Positions 27,571 to 36,228 of a stretch of DNA of 64,000 bases are shown here, piece by piece; the stretch's first letter is position 1; the number at the start of each line of letters is the position of its first letter. The DNA comes from Devosia sp. (lineage in GTDB: Bacteria; Pseudomonadota; Alphaproteobacteria; Rhizobiales; Devosiaceae). The stretch lies in the NCBI RefSeq assembly GCF_024707125.1, contig NZ_JANQAH010000011.1, forward strand, positions 1-64,000, written 5' to 3'. The translations under genes were made by a program, and so were the position numbers. The notes under the pieces are model-generated. The model made no database searches. It worked only from the letters and a program-made list of their open reading frames with translations, and had not been told where the DNA came from.

Positions 27571-27754
27571 GCACGTTTCCCGTTAGCTTCCGCGTCCGTT
27601 TGTGCCTGCATTCGCTCGCAAGGCCAAGTGCGCTGGGCACTATCGCTTTTTCCCCTTGCCATCTGCCCGGCATTTGCTTTTGTTGAAGGCGGTCAAAATT
27701 GCCAGCCTCAAAAAAAGGCAATTGCCGTTCAGGAACACCCGAGAAGCGGGTGAC

Positions 27755-28561
27755 ATGGTGAGCATGCAGGAAGCTAGGCCCATACGGGCGGGGACATCGC
27801 CGGTTGTTGAGTTACGGGACTTGCACAAGTCCTTCGGCGCGTTGGAGGTCCTCAGAGGCATTTCCTTTTCGGCCCGCGAAGGCGAGGTCATTTCGCTGAT
27901 CGGCTCTTCGGGCTCCGGTAAATCGACGCTTCTGCGCTGCATCAACATGCTCGAAGTGCCTGACGACGGCGGCGTGCTGATCGATGGCGAACCCATCAAG
28001 CTGCGCGGCACCGGCCAAAACCGGCACATCGCCGACGAAGCCCAGATCCGCCGCATCCGCTCCGAACTCGGCATGGTGTTCCAGTCGTTCAATCTCTGGG
28101 CACATATGACGATCCTCGAAAACGTCATGGAGGCGCCCCTCGTCGTGCAGGGCCGCCAACGCTCCGAGGTGGAAGCCGCCGCCCGTGCCATGCTCGACAA
28201 GGTCGGCATTGGCAGCAAGACCGACGCCTACCCGTCCCAACTGTCCGGCGGCCAGCAGCAGCGCGCCGCCATCGCCCGCGCCCTCTGCATCAATCCGCGC
28301 GTCATGCTCTTCGATGAGCCAACCTCGGCGCTCGATCCCGAGCTTGAAGTTGAAGTTTTGCGCGTCATCAAGGTTCTCGCCGACGAGGGCCGCTCCATGG
28401 TGTTGGTCACCCACGACATGGAGTTCGCCCGCTCGGTTTCGGACAAGATCATTTTCCTCCACCAAGGCCAGATCGAGGAGGAGGGCACCCCGGATGAAGT
28501 GTTCGGCGCCACCAAATCGGCCCGCCTCAAACAATTCCTAAACGCCGCCAGCCACAGCTAG
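27755..28561 (+). CDS. Polar amino-acid ABC transporter ATP-binding protein (HisP/GlnQ-like)
   Basis: An ATPase of about 268 residues with Walker [12 protein letters not shown], the signature [15 protein letters not shown], Walker [15 protein letters not shown] and the His switch VLVTHDME. The extended PAAT-family loop between Walker A and Q-loop is present. The start at 27755 was chosen because the family homology begins shortly after; an upstream extension in the same frame looks non-coding. It opens an operon with the binding protein, two permeases, a DUF77 protein and an AstE/AspA-type hydrolase. Confidence 0.93.
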   Translation: MVSMQEARPIRAGTSPVVELRDLHKSFGALEVLRGISFSAREGEVISLIGSSGSGKSTLLRCINMLEVPDDGGVLIDGEPIKLRGTGQNRHIADEAQIRRIRSELGMVFQSFNLWAHMTILENVMEAPLVVQGRQRSEVEAAARAMLDKVGIGSKTDAYPSQLSGGQQQRAAIARALCINPRVMLFDEPTSALDPELEVEVLRVIKVLADEGRSMVLVTHDMEFARSVSDKIIFLHQGQIEEEGTPDEVFGATKSARLKQFLNAASHS

Positions 28562-28574
28562 CGGCCCCACCAGA

Positions 28575-28588
28575 CCCGGACAACCGGG
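28575..28588 (+). other. Small stem-loop between ATPase and binding-protein genes
   Basis: CCCGG, loop ACAA and CCGGG form a 5-bp stem in the 60-nt gap of the operon. There is no U-tract, so it is more likely an RNA-processing or stabilising element than a terminator. The evidence is weak. Confidence 0.3.
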
Positions 28589-28621
28589 CAGACATGCGAC
28601 GTCAAACGCAACGGAGACAAC

Positions 28622-29374
28622 ATGAAGAAGATTATGCTGGCAGCTCTTGCCGCTCTCGCCCTCGGCGGTTCGGCCATGGCGCAGGAATCTATCCGCATCG
28701 CTACTGAAGGCGCCTATGCGCCGTGGAACTTCCTCGATGACAGCGGCAAGCCTGCCGGCTTCGAGATCGATCTGGGCAATGCCATCTGCGAGAAGGCCGG
28801 CCTCACCTGCGAATGGCTGATCAATGACTGGGATTCCATCATCCCGAACCTGCTCGCCGGCAACTACGACCTGATCATGGCCGGCATGTCGATCACCGAC
28901 GAACGCCTCGAAACCATCGATTTCACCCAGAACTACTTCCCGCCCGATCCGTCCAAGTTCGTGGCCATGGCTGGCACCGAGATCGACTTTGCCGCTCTCT
29001 CCGGCAAGCGCGTCGGCGTGCAGGGCGGCACCATCCAGGCTGCCTATGCCGAAGAAAACTTTGCCGCCGGCAACACCGTCGTGACCTTCGCCACTGCCGA
29101 CCAGGCCATGGCTGACCTCGCCGCCGGCAATCTCGACACCATCCTCGCCGATGGCGCCTATCTCGAGCCCGTCGTTGCTGCCTCGGGTGGCGGTATCGCC
29201 TTCATCGGCGAAGACGTGCTGATCGGCAACGGCGTCGGCGGTGGTCTGCGCAAGGAAGATACCGAACTCAAGGCCAAGCTCGACGAAACCCTGACCGCCC
29301 TCAAGGCAGACGGCACTGTCGACGAGCTGATCGCCAAGTGGTTCGAAGGCCGCGGCCCCTACTTCGCCGAATAA
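28622..29374 (+). CDS. Polar amino-acid ABC transporter substrate-binding protein
   Basis: A periplasmic receptor of 250 residues. It has a signal peptide (1-20, cleavage after AMA) and then a type 2 binding fold with the family stretches IRIATEGAYAPWNFLDD, GFEIDLGNAICEK and GMSITDERLETIDFTQNYF. A conserved GVQGGTIQAAYAEE hinge segment follows. The fold points to a small amino acid or related zwitterion, but the ligand is not determinable. GGAG lies 6-7 nt before the ATG. A strong stem-loop follows the gene. Confidence 0.92.
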   Translation: MKKIMLAALAALALGGSAMAQESIRIATEGAYAPWNFLDDSGKPAGFEIDLGNAICEKAGLTCEWLINDWDSIIPNLLAGNYDLIMAGMSITDERLETIDFTQNYFPPDPSKFVAMAGTEIDFAALSGKRVGVQGGTIQAAYAEENFAAGNTVVTFATADQAMADLAAGNLDTILADGAYLEPVVAASGGGIAFIGEDVLIGNGVGGGLRKEDTELKAKLDETLTALKADGTVDELIAKWFEGRGPYFAE

Positions 29375-29385
29375 GGCTTGATCTC

Positions 29386-29410
29386 GGCGAAGGGCCCAAA
29401 GCCCTTCGCC
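29386..29410 (+). other. Intra-operon stem-loop after the binding-protein gene
   Basis: A perfect 10-bp stem (29386-29395 with 29401-29410) closes a CCAAA loop, without a U-tract. Such structures behind binding-protein genes often stabilise the upstream mRNA segment so the receptor outnumbers the permeases. That role is inferred. Confidence 0.6.
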
Positions 29411-29435
29411 TACCTACGGAACTGGTGCCAGCCAC

Positions 29436-30248
29436 ATGACCGACGACATCGCCTATTGGTTCAGCTATCTGACCAACGGCAAGCATTTGACCTGGTATGC
29501 CAGCTTCCAGTTCACGGTTCTCGCCGCCCTCATGGGTGGTGCGCTGGCCGTCTTCTTCGGCCTCCTCGGCGCGACCCTGAAGAATTCCCGCTTCCTGCCT
29601 CTGCGCCTCATCGGCACGATCTATTCGTCCATTGTCCGCGGCGTGCCGGACGTCCTGTTCTTCCTCTTCTTCCCGCTGGCCTTCGAGCAAGGCGTCGAAT
29701 GGCTGGTCGCGAGCCAGATCTGTACCCCCGAAGCCATCGCCGCGCAGACCGCCGCCTGGCCGCCCTGCAAGGAGGCCAACTGGTTCCTCGGCACCACAGA
29801 ATATCTGATCCTTGCCAGCGTCTCGCTGGGCCTCGTCTACGGCGCCTTTGCCACCAACGTCATTCACGGCGCCCTGCGCTCCGTACCCGCCGGCCAGCTT
29901 GAAGCCGCCCGCGCCTTTGGCATGTCGCCCGGCCAGGTGCTCTGGCGCATCCATATCCGCCAGATGTGGGTCTATGCCCTGCCCGGCCTCTCCAATGTCT
30001 GGATGTTGATCGTCAAGGCGACCTCGCTGCTCTCGCTGCTGCAAATCGCCGACATCGTGCTCTGGGCCGATCGCCTTGGCGCACCGAACTTCCTGCCCGC
30101 CGTGGGCCTCGTGCACGAGGACTGGCGCTGGCGCTACTATCTCGTGCTCTTCGTGTTCTACATCCTCGTCACCTGGCTCTCCGAACGCGCCTTCGAGGCG
30201 ATCATGCGCCGGGCCGGCAAGGGCATTCTGAGCGAGGCGCGCGTCTGA
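29436..30248 (+). CDS. Polar amino-acid ABC transporter permease (HisQ-like)
   Basis: An inner-membrane permease of 270 residues with the PAAT-family motif near the N-terminal third (SSIVRGVPDVLFFLFF) and the ATPase-coupling loop (GQLEAARAFGMSPGQVLWRI, about residue 152). It is longer than typical HisQ proteins because of an insert with two Cys residues (around CTPEAIAAQTAAWPPC, about 94-109) in a periplasmic loop. Its stop overlaps the next permease start by 1 nt. Confidence 0.92.
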   Translation: MTDDIAYWFSYLTNGKHLTWYASFQFTVLAALMGGALAVFFGLLGATLKNSRFLPLRLIGTIYSSIVRGVPDVLFFLFFPLAFEQGVEWLVASQICTPEAIAAQTAAWPPCKEANWFLGTTEYLILASVSLGLVYGAFATNVIHGALRSVPAGQLEAARAFGMSPGQVLWRIHIRQMWVYALPGLSNVWMLIVKATSLLSLLQIADIVLWADRLGAPNFLPAVGLVHEDWRWRYYLVLFVFYILVTWLSERAFEAIMRRAGKGILSEARV

Positions 30249-30982
30249 TGCAGCCGTTCCTCAACGATCTCGCCCTGATGTCGCAGGCAGTCCTGTTCAA
30301 CATCTACTTTGCGGCGGCCTCTATCCCGATCGGCTTCGTGCTCGCGGTCTTTCTGGCCCTCGGCAAGGCCTCGCCCAACCTGATCATCAACCGCCTCTCG
30401 CGCGGCTATATCTACGCCTTCCGCGGCTCGCCGCTCTTCATCCAGTTCTTCATGTTCTATTCCCTGGCCCTGTCGCTCAATCTGGCGGTCTGGAAGCCTC
30501 TGGGAATATCCGGCTTCGTGCTCCACCCACTCTTCATCGGTCCGCTGGTACTGGTGCTGAATACTGCCGCCTATACCGGCGAAATCTTCTATGGCGCCCT
30601 GCGCGCTGTGCCGCGCGGCGAAGTCGAGGCCGCCCGCGCCTATGGCATGTCCCGCAGCCAGCAATTCCGCCGCGTTACCTGGCCCAATCTCATCCGCCTC
30701 GCCTGGCCAGCCTATACCAACGAAGTGGTGTTCCTCTTCCACGCCACCGCCATCGTCTATTTCGCCCTGCCCGTTGTCGGCGCCCAAGCCGACCTGATGA
30801 TCACGGCAAAAACCCTCTTCGAACGCGACTACAACGCCTTCCTCCACTTCTCGGTGGCTGCGCTCTATTTCCTCGCAGTGTCGCTGGTGGTTTTCTTCCT
30901 CTTCGGCCTCGTCTACCAGCGCCTGATGCGCCACATGCCGGCGCCGCCGCGCATGCGCTTCCGGCCCAAATGGATGCGCTGA
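30248..30982 (+). CDS. Polar amino-acid ABC transporter permease (HisM-like)
   Basis: The second permease of the importer, 244 residues. It has the family segment YIYAFRGSPLFIQFFMFYS (about 54-72), the coupling-loop motif GEVEAARAYGMSRSQQFRRV (about 123-142) and about five membrane helices. The start ATG overlaps the HisQ-like stop (TGATG). It is followed after 12 nt by a thiamine-binding DUF77 gene. Confidence 0.92.
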   Translation: MQPFLNDLALMSQAVLFNIYFAAASIPIGFVLAVFLALGKASPNLIINRLSRGYIYAFRGSPLFIQFFMFYSLALSLNLAVWKPLGISGFVLHPLFIGPLVLVLNTAAYTGEIFYGALRAVPRGEVEAARAYGMSRSQQFRRVTWPNLIRLAWPAYTNEVVFLFHATAIVYFALPVVGAQADLMITAKTLFERDYNAFLHFSVAALYFLAVSLVVFFLFGLVYQRLMRHMPAPPRMRFRPKWMR

Positions 30983-30994
30983 CAAGGAGCGACC

Positions 30995-31283
30995 ATGAAG
31001 ATCATCGCCCGACCTCTGCATCGTCCCCATGGGCGTGGGGCCATCGGTCTCCGCCTATATCAGGGAAGTCCGCGACATCCTCGCAGGCACCGGTCTAAGC
31101 CATGAAATGCACGCCAATGGCACCAATATCGAAGGTGAAATGAGCGACGTGAGCTCTGCCGTCGAAGCCTGCTGCCAGCGCCTCCACGAACTTGGCGTCG
31201 AGCGCATTTTCTGCACTATGCATTTCTCGACCCGCACCGACAAACCGCAGACCATGGCCGACAAGCTCGCCCGTCTCGCCTGA
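30995..31283 (+). CDS. MTH1187/DUF77-type thiamine-binding protein, frameshifted at the start as read
   Basis: A small cytoplasmic ferredoxin-like protein of a family whose members bind thiamine or its pyrimidine and usually form tetramers. The natural start is MKIIA at 30995 with AAGGAG 8 nt upstream. The next residues (DLCIVPMGVGPSVSAYI) are one frame over because one extra C lies in the run 31008-31010. Removing it gives 95 residues, the normal length. As read, an ORF from an internal ATG at 31029 encodes the last 84 residues. It sits inside an amino-acid transporter operon, so the transported compound might be thiamine-related; that is speculative. Confidence 0.75.
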
Positions 31284-31294
31284 AGTAGCAGCCA

Positions 31295-32437
31295 ATGACC
31301 TTTACCCAGCACCACCTCGACCTCCCCGGCGACGCCCCCGGCCACACAACGCGCGTCTATTGGTACACGATCGGCCCGGAAGCCGCCGAAACCAAGGTGC
31401 ACCTGCAGGCCGCGCTCCACGCCGACGAGCAGCCAGGCACCATGGCCATCCATCATCTGTTGCCCATGCTGCGCGATGCCGATGCCGCCGGGAAACTGCG
31501 CGCCCGCTTCGTGCTCTTCCCCTCGGTCAATCCGCTGGGTCTCGCCACCCGCGTGCTGCGCCGCCATATCGGCCGCTACGACCTCGAAACCGGCGTCAAC
31601 TTCAACCGCCGCTGGCCCGACCTCTACCCCATCATCGCCGAAAGCGTCGGCGGCAAGCTCGGCACCGACCCCAAGGCCAACGTCGCCACGATCCGCGCCG
31701 CCGTCGGCGCCTGGATCGACGCGCAAAGCCCGGTCACCTCCGGACAGAAGCTGCGCCTTCACATCCTGAAGTCCGCGCATGACGCCGACATCGTCCTCGA
31801 CCTCCATTGCGACGACGAGAGCCTGATGCACATCTTCACCTCGCCCGACCTGATGCCGGGCCTGCAGGATCTGGCGGATCGCATGGGCGTCGCAGCAACG
31901 CTGACCGCCGAAGACAGCGGCGGCGGCTCCTTCGACGAAGTCCTGCCCAACCTTTTCCGCAAGGCGCAGCGCGCCAATCCCGGTGCCGCCATTCCCATGG
32001 CCTGCGAAGCCGCCACGCTCGAATATCGCGGCCAAGCCGACACCCATGACGCCTTCGGCAAACTCGATGCCCAAGGTCTCTTCGATTTCTTCGCTGGTCG
32101 CGGCCTGATCGACCTGCCGGCCTCGAAGCCCGTCACGCCGGTCCCCGGCCCCACCCCGTTCGAGGCCACCGAAGTGCTACGCACTTCAAAACCCGGCCTC
32201 CTCGCCTATCGCGTCGAACTGGGTCAGGAAGTGCAGGCCGGCGATGTTGTTGCCGACCTCATCGCCATGGACGGCCCCGAAGCCTTCGTCGCCCGCACGC
32301 CCATTCGCGCCGGCACCAGCGGCTTCATCCTCTCCCGCGCTTCTGCAAAATTCGCCGTTGCCGGTTCAGCCGTTGCCAAAATCGTGGGCAAGGACATCCT
32401 GCCCAGCAGGGCCGGCGGCTACCTGCTCGAAGACTGA
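31295..32437 (+). CDS. Succinylglutamate desuccinylase/aspartoacylase family hydrolase
   Basis: A zinc carboxypeptidase-like enzyme of 380 residues. Metal-site motifs are ALHADEQPG (His-42 and Glu-45) and VLDLHCDDE (His near 172). A C-terminal beta domain of lipoyl-like character (about 300-375) follows. The family removes acyl groups from N-acyl amino acids (AstE, aspartoacylase, DoeB) or acts on related amides. As last gene of an amino-acid transporter operon, it probably deacylates the imported compound. The N-acyl group and amino acid are unknown. It ends 2 nt from the convergent response-regulator gene. Confidence 0.88.
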   Translation: MTFTQHHLDLPGDAPGHTTRVYWYTIGPEAAETKVHLQAALHADEQPGTMAIHHLLPMLRDADAAGKLRARFVLFPSVNPLGLATRVLRRHIGRYDLETGVNFNRRWPDLYPIIAESVGGKLGTDPKANVATIRAAVGAWIDAQSPVTSGQKLRLHILKSAHDADIVLDLHCDDESLMHIFTSPDLMPGLQDLADRMGVAATLTAEDSGGGSFDEVLPNLFRKAQRANPGAAIPMACEAATLEYRGQADTHDAFGKLDAQGLFDFFAGRGLIDLPASKPVTPVPGPTPFEATEVLRTSKPGLLAYRVELGQEVQAGDVVADLIAMDGPEAFVARTPIRAGTSGFILSRASAKFAVAGSAVAKIVGKDILPSRAGGYLLED

Positions 32438-32439
32438 TA

Positions 32440-32787
32440 TCAGCCAATGCGGGCCATTGCGGCCCGCACCCTTTGAGCATCGAGCGGCTTGGCGATCACG
32501 CCTTCCGCCCCGGCGTCGAGCGCCTTGCGGCGCTCGCCCAGCATGCAGATCATCAACACGGGAATGCCGCTGGTCTCGGGATCAGACTTCAGCGCTGCGA
32601 GCAGGTCCCAGCCATCAAAACCCGGCATCAGCACATCGAGGAAAATGGCGCCCGGCCGCATCGACCGGGCGATCTGCAGGGCCGACTGGGGCGTGCCTGT
32701 CAGGATCGGCACGTAGCCATCCCCAATCAACAAGCGTTCCGCCACATCAAGGACATTCTGGTCGTCATTGACGACCAGAACACGCAT
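32440..32787 (-). CDS. Single-domain response regulator
   Basis: A receiver of about 115 residues: acidic residues in VLVVNDDQNVLD (one Asp of the usual pair is Asn-Asp-Asp shifted), phospho-acceptor Asp in AIFLDVLMPGFDGWDLL, and Lys in GVIAKPLD. The normal Thr/Ser position reads MICMLG, so a Cys or Met region replaces it, which is unusual. The ATG at 32787 has AAGGA 8-9 nt upstream. The frame extends further upstream but without receiver homology. Its partner kinase is unknown, and the sequence resembles C-terminal receivers of hybrid kinases. Confidence 0.82.
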   Translation of the reverse strand: MRVLVVNDDQNVLDVAERLLIGDGYVPILTGTPQSALQIARSMRPGAIFLDVLMPGFDGWDLLAALKSDPETSGIPVLMICMLGERRKALDAGAEGVIAKPLDAQRVRAAMARIG

Positions 32788-32948
32788 GGGATCGATCCTT
32801 GCGACTGGCCCGACCTTGCTGGCTTCCACTGACCTCAACGAGGCCACTGCCCGCTGCATCGCTGCACGAACACCCATCCCACACGCCCTTCCCCGAATCG
32901 TCCCGGGAGTGTGGGCGGTGGCCTGTTCACGAGCCGTGAACCAGATCG

Positions 32949-34161
32949 TTACAATCCGACCTTTCCATGCTCCAGCGCCGTCATTACACCGCGCAGTTCG
33001 GCCAGCCCCTTCATGCGACCAATCGTGGGGTAACCCGGTTGCGCCCGGCGCCCTAGATCGTCGAGAATGTCCTGGCCATGGTCGGGACGCATGGGAATGA
33101 CCCAATCCTTGCGGCCCTCCGCCTTGCGGCGGCGCTCCTCGCGGATGATGGCAGCGATCAATGCCACCATGTCGGTATCCCCCGCCAGATGTTCGGCCTC
33201 GTAGAACGAGCCGACAATGTCGTCATTGTCGCGCTTCACATTGCGCAGGTGCAAGAAGTGCACCTTTGGCCCGAAAGCGTTCCATCATGCCCGGCAGATC
33301 ATTGTCCGGCCGCGCACCCAACGAACCCGAGCACAGCGTCATGCCGTTGCTGGGGCTATCCACGGCATCGAGGATGAACTTGTAGTCCGCCTCGGTCGAC
33401 ATGACGCGCGGTAGACCAAGCAGTGCAAACGGCGGGTCATCCGGGTGGCAGCAGAGGCGCAGGCCCAGCTTTTCCGCTTCCGGCACCACCTCCTCGAGGA
33501 ACTGCACAAAGTGCTTCTGCAATTGGTCGCGGCTGATAGCGCCATATTCGTCGAGATGCGCCTGGACATCCTCTAGCGACATGGACTCCGTCGAGCCGGG
33601 CAGGCCCATGGTCACATTGCGGCCGAGCGTCTTCTTCTCGTCCTCGCTCATCGCGGCGACACGACGCCCAGCTTCATCGGCAATGGCATTGGTGTAGTCC
33701 GCAGCCGCGCCCGGACGTTTTAGGATATAGATATCGAAAGCCGCGAAATCATTGACATCGAAGCGCATGCACGAACCGCCATTGGGCACGGTCCAGCGCA
33801 GATCGGTGCGCGTCCAGTCCAGCACCGGCATGAAATTGTAGCAGATCACTTCCATGCCGCTCTCGGCGAGGTTGCGCATGGAAATCTTGTAATTGGCAAT
33901 GTGCTCGCGCCAATTGCCCTTCTGCTTCTTGATGTCCTCGCTGACCGGCAGGCTCTCCACCACATCCCAGGTCAAGCCCGACGGCGTGCCGTCCTTGCGT
34001 GTGGCGATTTCCTTGTAGCGCTTGGCGATCTCCTCCGGCGTCCAGACGACGCCATTGGGCACATGATGCAGCGCACTCACGACGCCGACGGCACCGACCT
34101 GCGTAATATCATCGATGCTGCAAAGGTCCTTGGGGCCGAACCACCGCCAGGTCTGTCGCAA
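32949..34161 (-). pseudogene. uxuA: Mannonate dehydratase UxuA, frameshifted as read
   Basis: UxuA dehydrates D-mannonate to 2-keto-3-deoxygluconate. The first part (34161 to about 33275) has the family opening RQTWRWFGPKD and motifs such as NFMPVLDWTRTDL and CCHPDDPPF. The second part carries [11 protein letters not shown] and [14 protein letters not shown] and ends at 32949. One extra base at the A run 33274-33276 (T on the coding strand) separates them. Without it the protein has about 403 residues, close to the E. coli length. The start is TTG at 34161 with GGAG 7 nt upstream. It is typed pseudogene because of the break as read; sequence error is more likely. It complements the kdu genes nearby. 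Confidence 0.85.
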
Positions 34162-34219
34162 GTCGAAACTCCATTCTTGTATGGTAGATCGGTACTAGCA
34201 CATTTTGTGCAGGAGAACC

Positions 34220-34567
34220 CTAGTCGTTCGCCAGCTTTATGAGGGTTTCCACATGGCAAGGCGTTCCCTCGCGACACCAGCAGGCAAGGTTCTTGCCCGC
34301 AAGTTCGGCGCGTATCTTTTCAAGCGACGGTCGCGGCCGATCGGCCTCGATCTCGCCCCGCATCCACCGGCCGTGCCGCGCGACCGCCTCGACCTGCGCG
34401 GCCACTCGGTCGAGTCCGGTTTCCTCGGCCACAGCATCGATGCTGAAGGGATTGCCCCAAGGCCCAGGCCGCGCAACAGAATGCGCCGGCAATCCATTGA
34501 TCGCCTTTGAAATAGCCTGCAGGTCGAAACCTGCCCGACGCGACAACACGATCCGTACCGGCCTCAT
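34220..34567 (-). CDS. DUF4326 domain protein
   Basis: A protein of about 115 residues with the DUF4326 pattern: an N-terminal VRIVLSRRAGF, a central PGPWGNPFSI and a C-terminal Cys-rich LACWCREGTPCHVETLIKLA. The function is unknown; the Cys/His arrangement could bind a metal. The ATG at 34567 overlaps the stop of the upstream TRIC-type channel gene by 4 nt, so the two are translationally coupled. An upstream extension of the frame would run through the channel gene and is rejected. Confidence 0.8.
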   Translation of the reverse strand: MRPVRIVLSRRAGFDLQAISKAINGLPAHSVARPGPWGNPFSIDAVAEETGLDRVAAQVEAVARHGRWMRGEIEADRPRPSLEKIRAELAGKNLACWCREGTPCHVETLIKLAND

Positions 34568-35181
34568 TTCCGCATCTCCCGATCGAAGACGAATTTCGGC
34601 ATTTCCCATTTGAACATGATGGACAGCACGCGCAGCGGCAGGCCGACGCCCAGCGCCACGAGCAAGACCAGATCCGGATGCAGCCCGGCGGTGATGCCGA
34701 GATAGTAGACAATGCCCGTCACGATCGAGACGGTCGCATAGAGTTCGCCATGAAAGACGAGCGGTACGTCCTGGCACAAGACGTCACGCATGATACCGCC
34801 CACGATCCCCGTCACCATGCCGGCTACGATGACGATAATCGGATGCGCCTGCGTCTCCATGGCGATATTGCAGCCGATGATGGTGAAGACCACCAGACCC
34901 AGCGCGTCGAGCAGCAGGAAGGGCCAGCGCAGCCGGTGCACCAATGGCGCAATGGCGATAGTGAGAAGAGCCGCACCGCAGCACAGCACCAGAATGTATG
35001 GATTTTGCACCCAATAAAGCGGGTAGTGGTCCAGAAACAGATCGCGCGCCGTGCCTCCGCCCAGCGCCGTAATGCAGGCGATGAGGCAGACGCCGAACCA
35101 GTCCATGTTGCGTCGCCCCGCGGCGAGGGCCGCCGACATCGCGTCGGCTGTGATCGCGACATAGAACATCATGGTGAGCAT
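34564..35181 (-). CDS. Trimeric intracellular cation channel family protein (UPF0126/YicG-like)
   Basis: A membrane protein of 205 residues with seven hydrophobic segments arranged as two UPF0126 repeats. Each repeat carries the signature loop (ALGGGTARDLFL near 48 and GIVGGIMRDVLC near 131). Bacterial members form trimeric potassium-permeable channels related to animal TRIC channels. The ATG at 35181 was chosen because homology begins there; the long upstream reading frame overlaps the divergent gene and is not coding. It is coupled to a DUF4326 gene downstream. Confidence 0.9.
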   Translation of the reverse strand: MLTMMFYVAITADAMSAALAAGRRNMDWFGVCLIACITALGGGTARDLFLDHYPLYWVQNPYILVLCCGAALLTIAIAPLVHRLRWPFLLLDALGLVVFTIIGCNIAMETQAHPIIVIVAGMVTGIVGGIMRDVLCQDVPLVFHGELYATVSIVTGIVYYLGITAGLHPDLVLLVALGVGLPLRVLSIMFKWEMPKFVFDREMRK

Positions 35182-35271
35182 GCAGAATCCTGGCGGCTGG
35201 TCGAAACCGGGTTGTCGCCGCCACGTTACAGAAGCACCACTGGCCGTCCAGACCTGAGAAGGATTTGTCCC

Positions 35272-35892
35272 ATGCGCCAGCCGAAAACCGTCCGCGCCCT
35301 CGAAGCCTTCGGCCGCGTCCGCCTCTCCGAAAACTTCTTCATGCGCGACTTTTTGTATTCGGAAATCGCGGTCATCAACGGCTTCCAAAACCTGCCCGAT
35401 GACCCCGATCTCGCCATCGCCGCCGGCAAGCGCCTCTGCGAAGAACTGCTCGAACCGCTGCAGGAAAAGTTCGGCCGCCTCTCGGTCCGCTCGTCCTATC
35501 GCTCGCCCGAGGTCAACCGCTTCGGCAATATCAACAAGCTCAATTGCGGCAGCAATGACAGCAACTTCGCCGGCCACATCTGGGACCGCCACGACGCCAA
35601 GGGTCGAATGGGCGCCACCGCCTGCGTGATCGTCAACCGCTTCATCCCCTACTATGAGCGAACCGGCGACTGGGAAGCCATAGCCTGGTGGGTACACGAT
35701 CACTTGCCCTATTCCGATATGGAATTCTTCCCCAAGTTTGCTGCCTTCAATCTGCAATGGCGCGAAGAACCCATCCGCGGCATCTACAGCTTCATCCCGC
35801 CCCGGCGCGGCCGTCTCACCGAACCCGGCAAACCCAACTGGGCCGGCCGGCACGATGAAGCCTATGCGGCGATGCTGGAGGAGTTGGGCTAG
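35272..35892 (+). CDS. Peptidase M15-like protein of uncertain function
   Basis: A cytoplasmic protein of 206 residues (no signal peptide). The central part resembles D-Ala-D-Ala peptidase family M15 (LSVRSSYRSPEVNRFG, then GHIWDRHDA with a His and Asp that could be metal ligands, and WWVHDHLPYSDMEFFPK with a further His). The pattern is common in uncharacterised alphaproteobacterial proteins. Without a signal peptide, a murein role is doubtful. AGAAGGA lies upstream of the ATG. Its TAG stop is read from a CTAG that also gives the stop of the convergent cupin gene. Confidence 0.7.
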   Translation: MRQPKTVRALEAFGRVRLSENFFMRDFLYSEIAVINGFQNLPDDPDLAIAAGKRLCEELLEPLQEKFGRLSVRSSYRSPEVNRFGNINKLNCGSNDSNFAGHIWDRHDAKGRMGATACVIVNRFIPYYERTGDWEAIAWWVHDHLPYSDMEFFPKFAAFNLQWREEPIRGIYSFIPPRRGRLTEPGKPNWAGRHDEAYAAMLEELG

Positions 35893-36224
35893 AGGAAATC
35901 CGCCCGGTGCGGCGTGAACACGTCGACCAAACGGCCCTTCTCCAGCGCCACGACGCCATGGACGAGACCCGATGGCACGATAAAGCTACCGCCCTGCCCC
36001 ACGACCTGCGTCTTGCCGTCAATGGTCACCTCAAAACTGCCCTCGGCGACATAGCTCACCTGGATGTGCGGATGGCTATGGAGCGCTCCGACAGCGCCCT
36101 TGTCGAAGCCGAACTCGACCTGCATCACCTCTGGCGTGTAGATCAGCACCCGGCGCGTATTGCCCGGCGCCAGCTCCGTCCATTCGGTTTCGTTGGGTTG
36201 GGCGAAAAACTTCTGTTCAGTCAT
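35889..36224 (-). CDS. kdgF: Cupin protein, KdgF-like
   Basis: A single-domain cupin of 111 residues. It has the metal motif GALHSHPHIQVSYVAEGSFE (His-rich, about 48-67) and the second motif VPSGLVHGVVALE. KdgF proteins speed conversion of unsaturated uronates, released from pectin or alginate, into the linear ketouronate used by KduI. The assignment rests on size, cupin motifs and position as last gene of a kduI-kduD operon. It starts 4 nt after the kduD stop and ends at a CTAG shared with the convergent M15-like gene. Confidence 0.78.
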   Translation of the reverse strand: MTEQKFFAQPNETEWTELAPGNTRRVLIYTPEVMQVEFGFDKGAVGALHSHPHIQVSYVAEGSFEVTIDGKTQVVGQGGSFIVPSGLVHGVVALEKGRLVDVFTPHRADFL

Positions 36225-36228
36225 GAAA

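Noticed and set aside
35182..35853. Longer reading frame of the TRIC-type channel
   Set aside because: The extension runs through the divergent M15-like gene and has no homology. UPF0126 similarity begins at the ATG at 35181.
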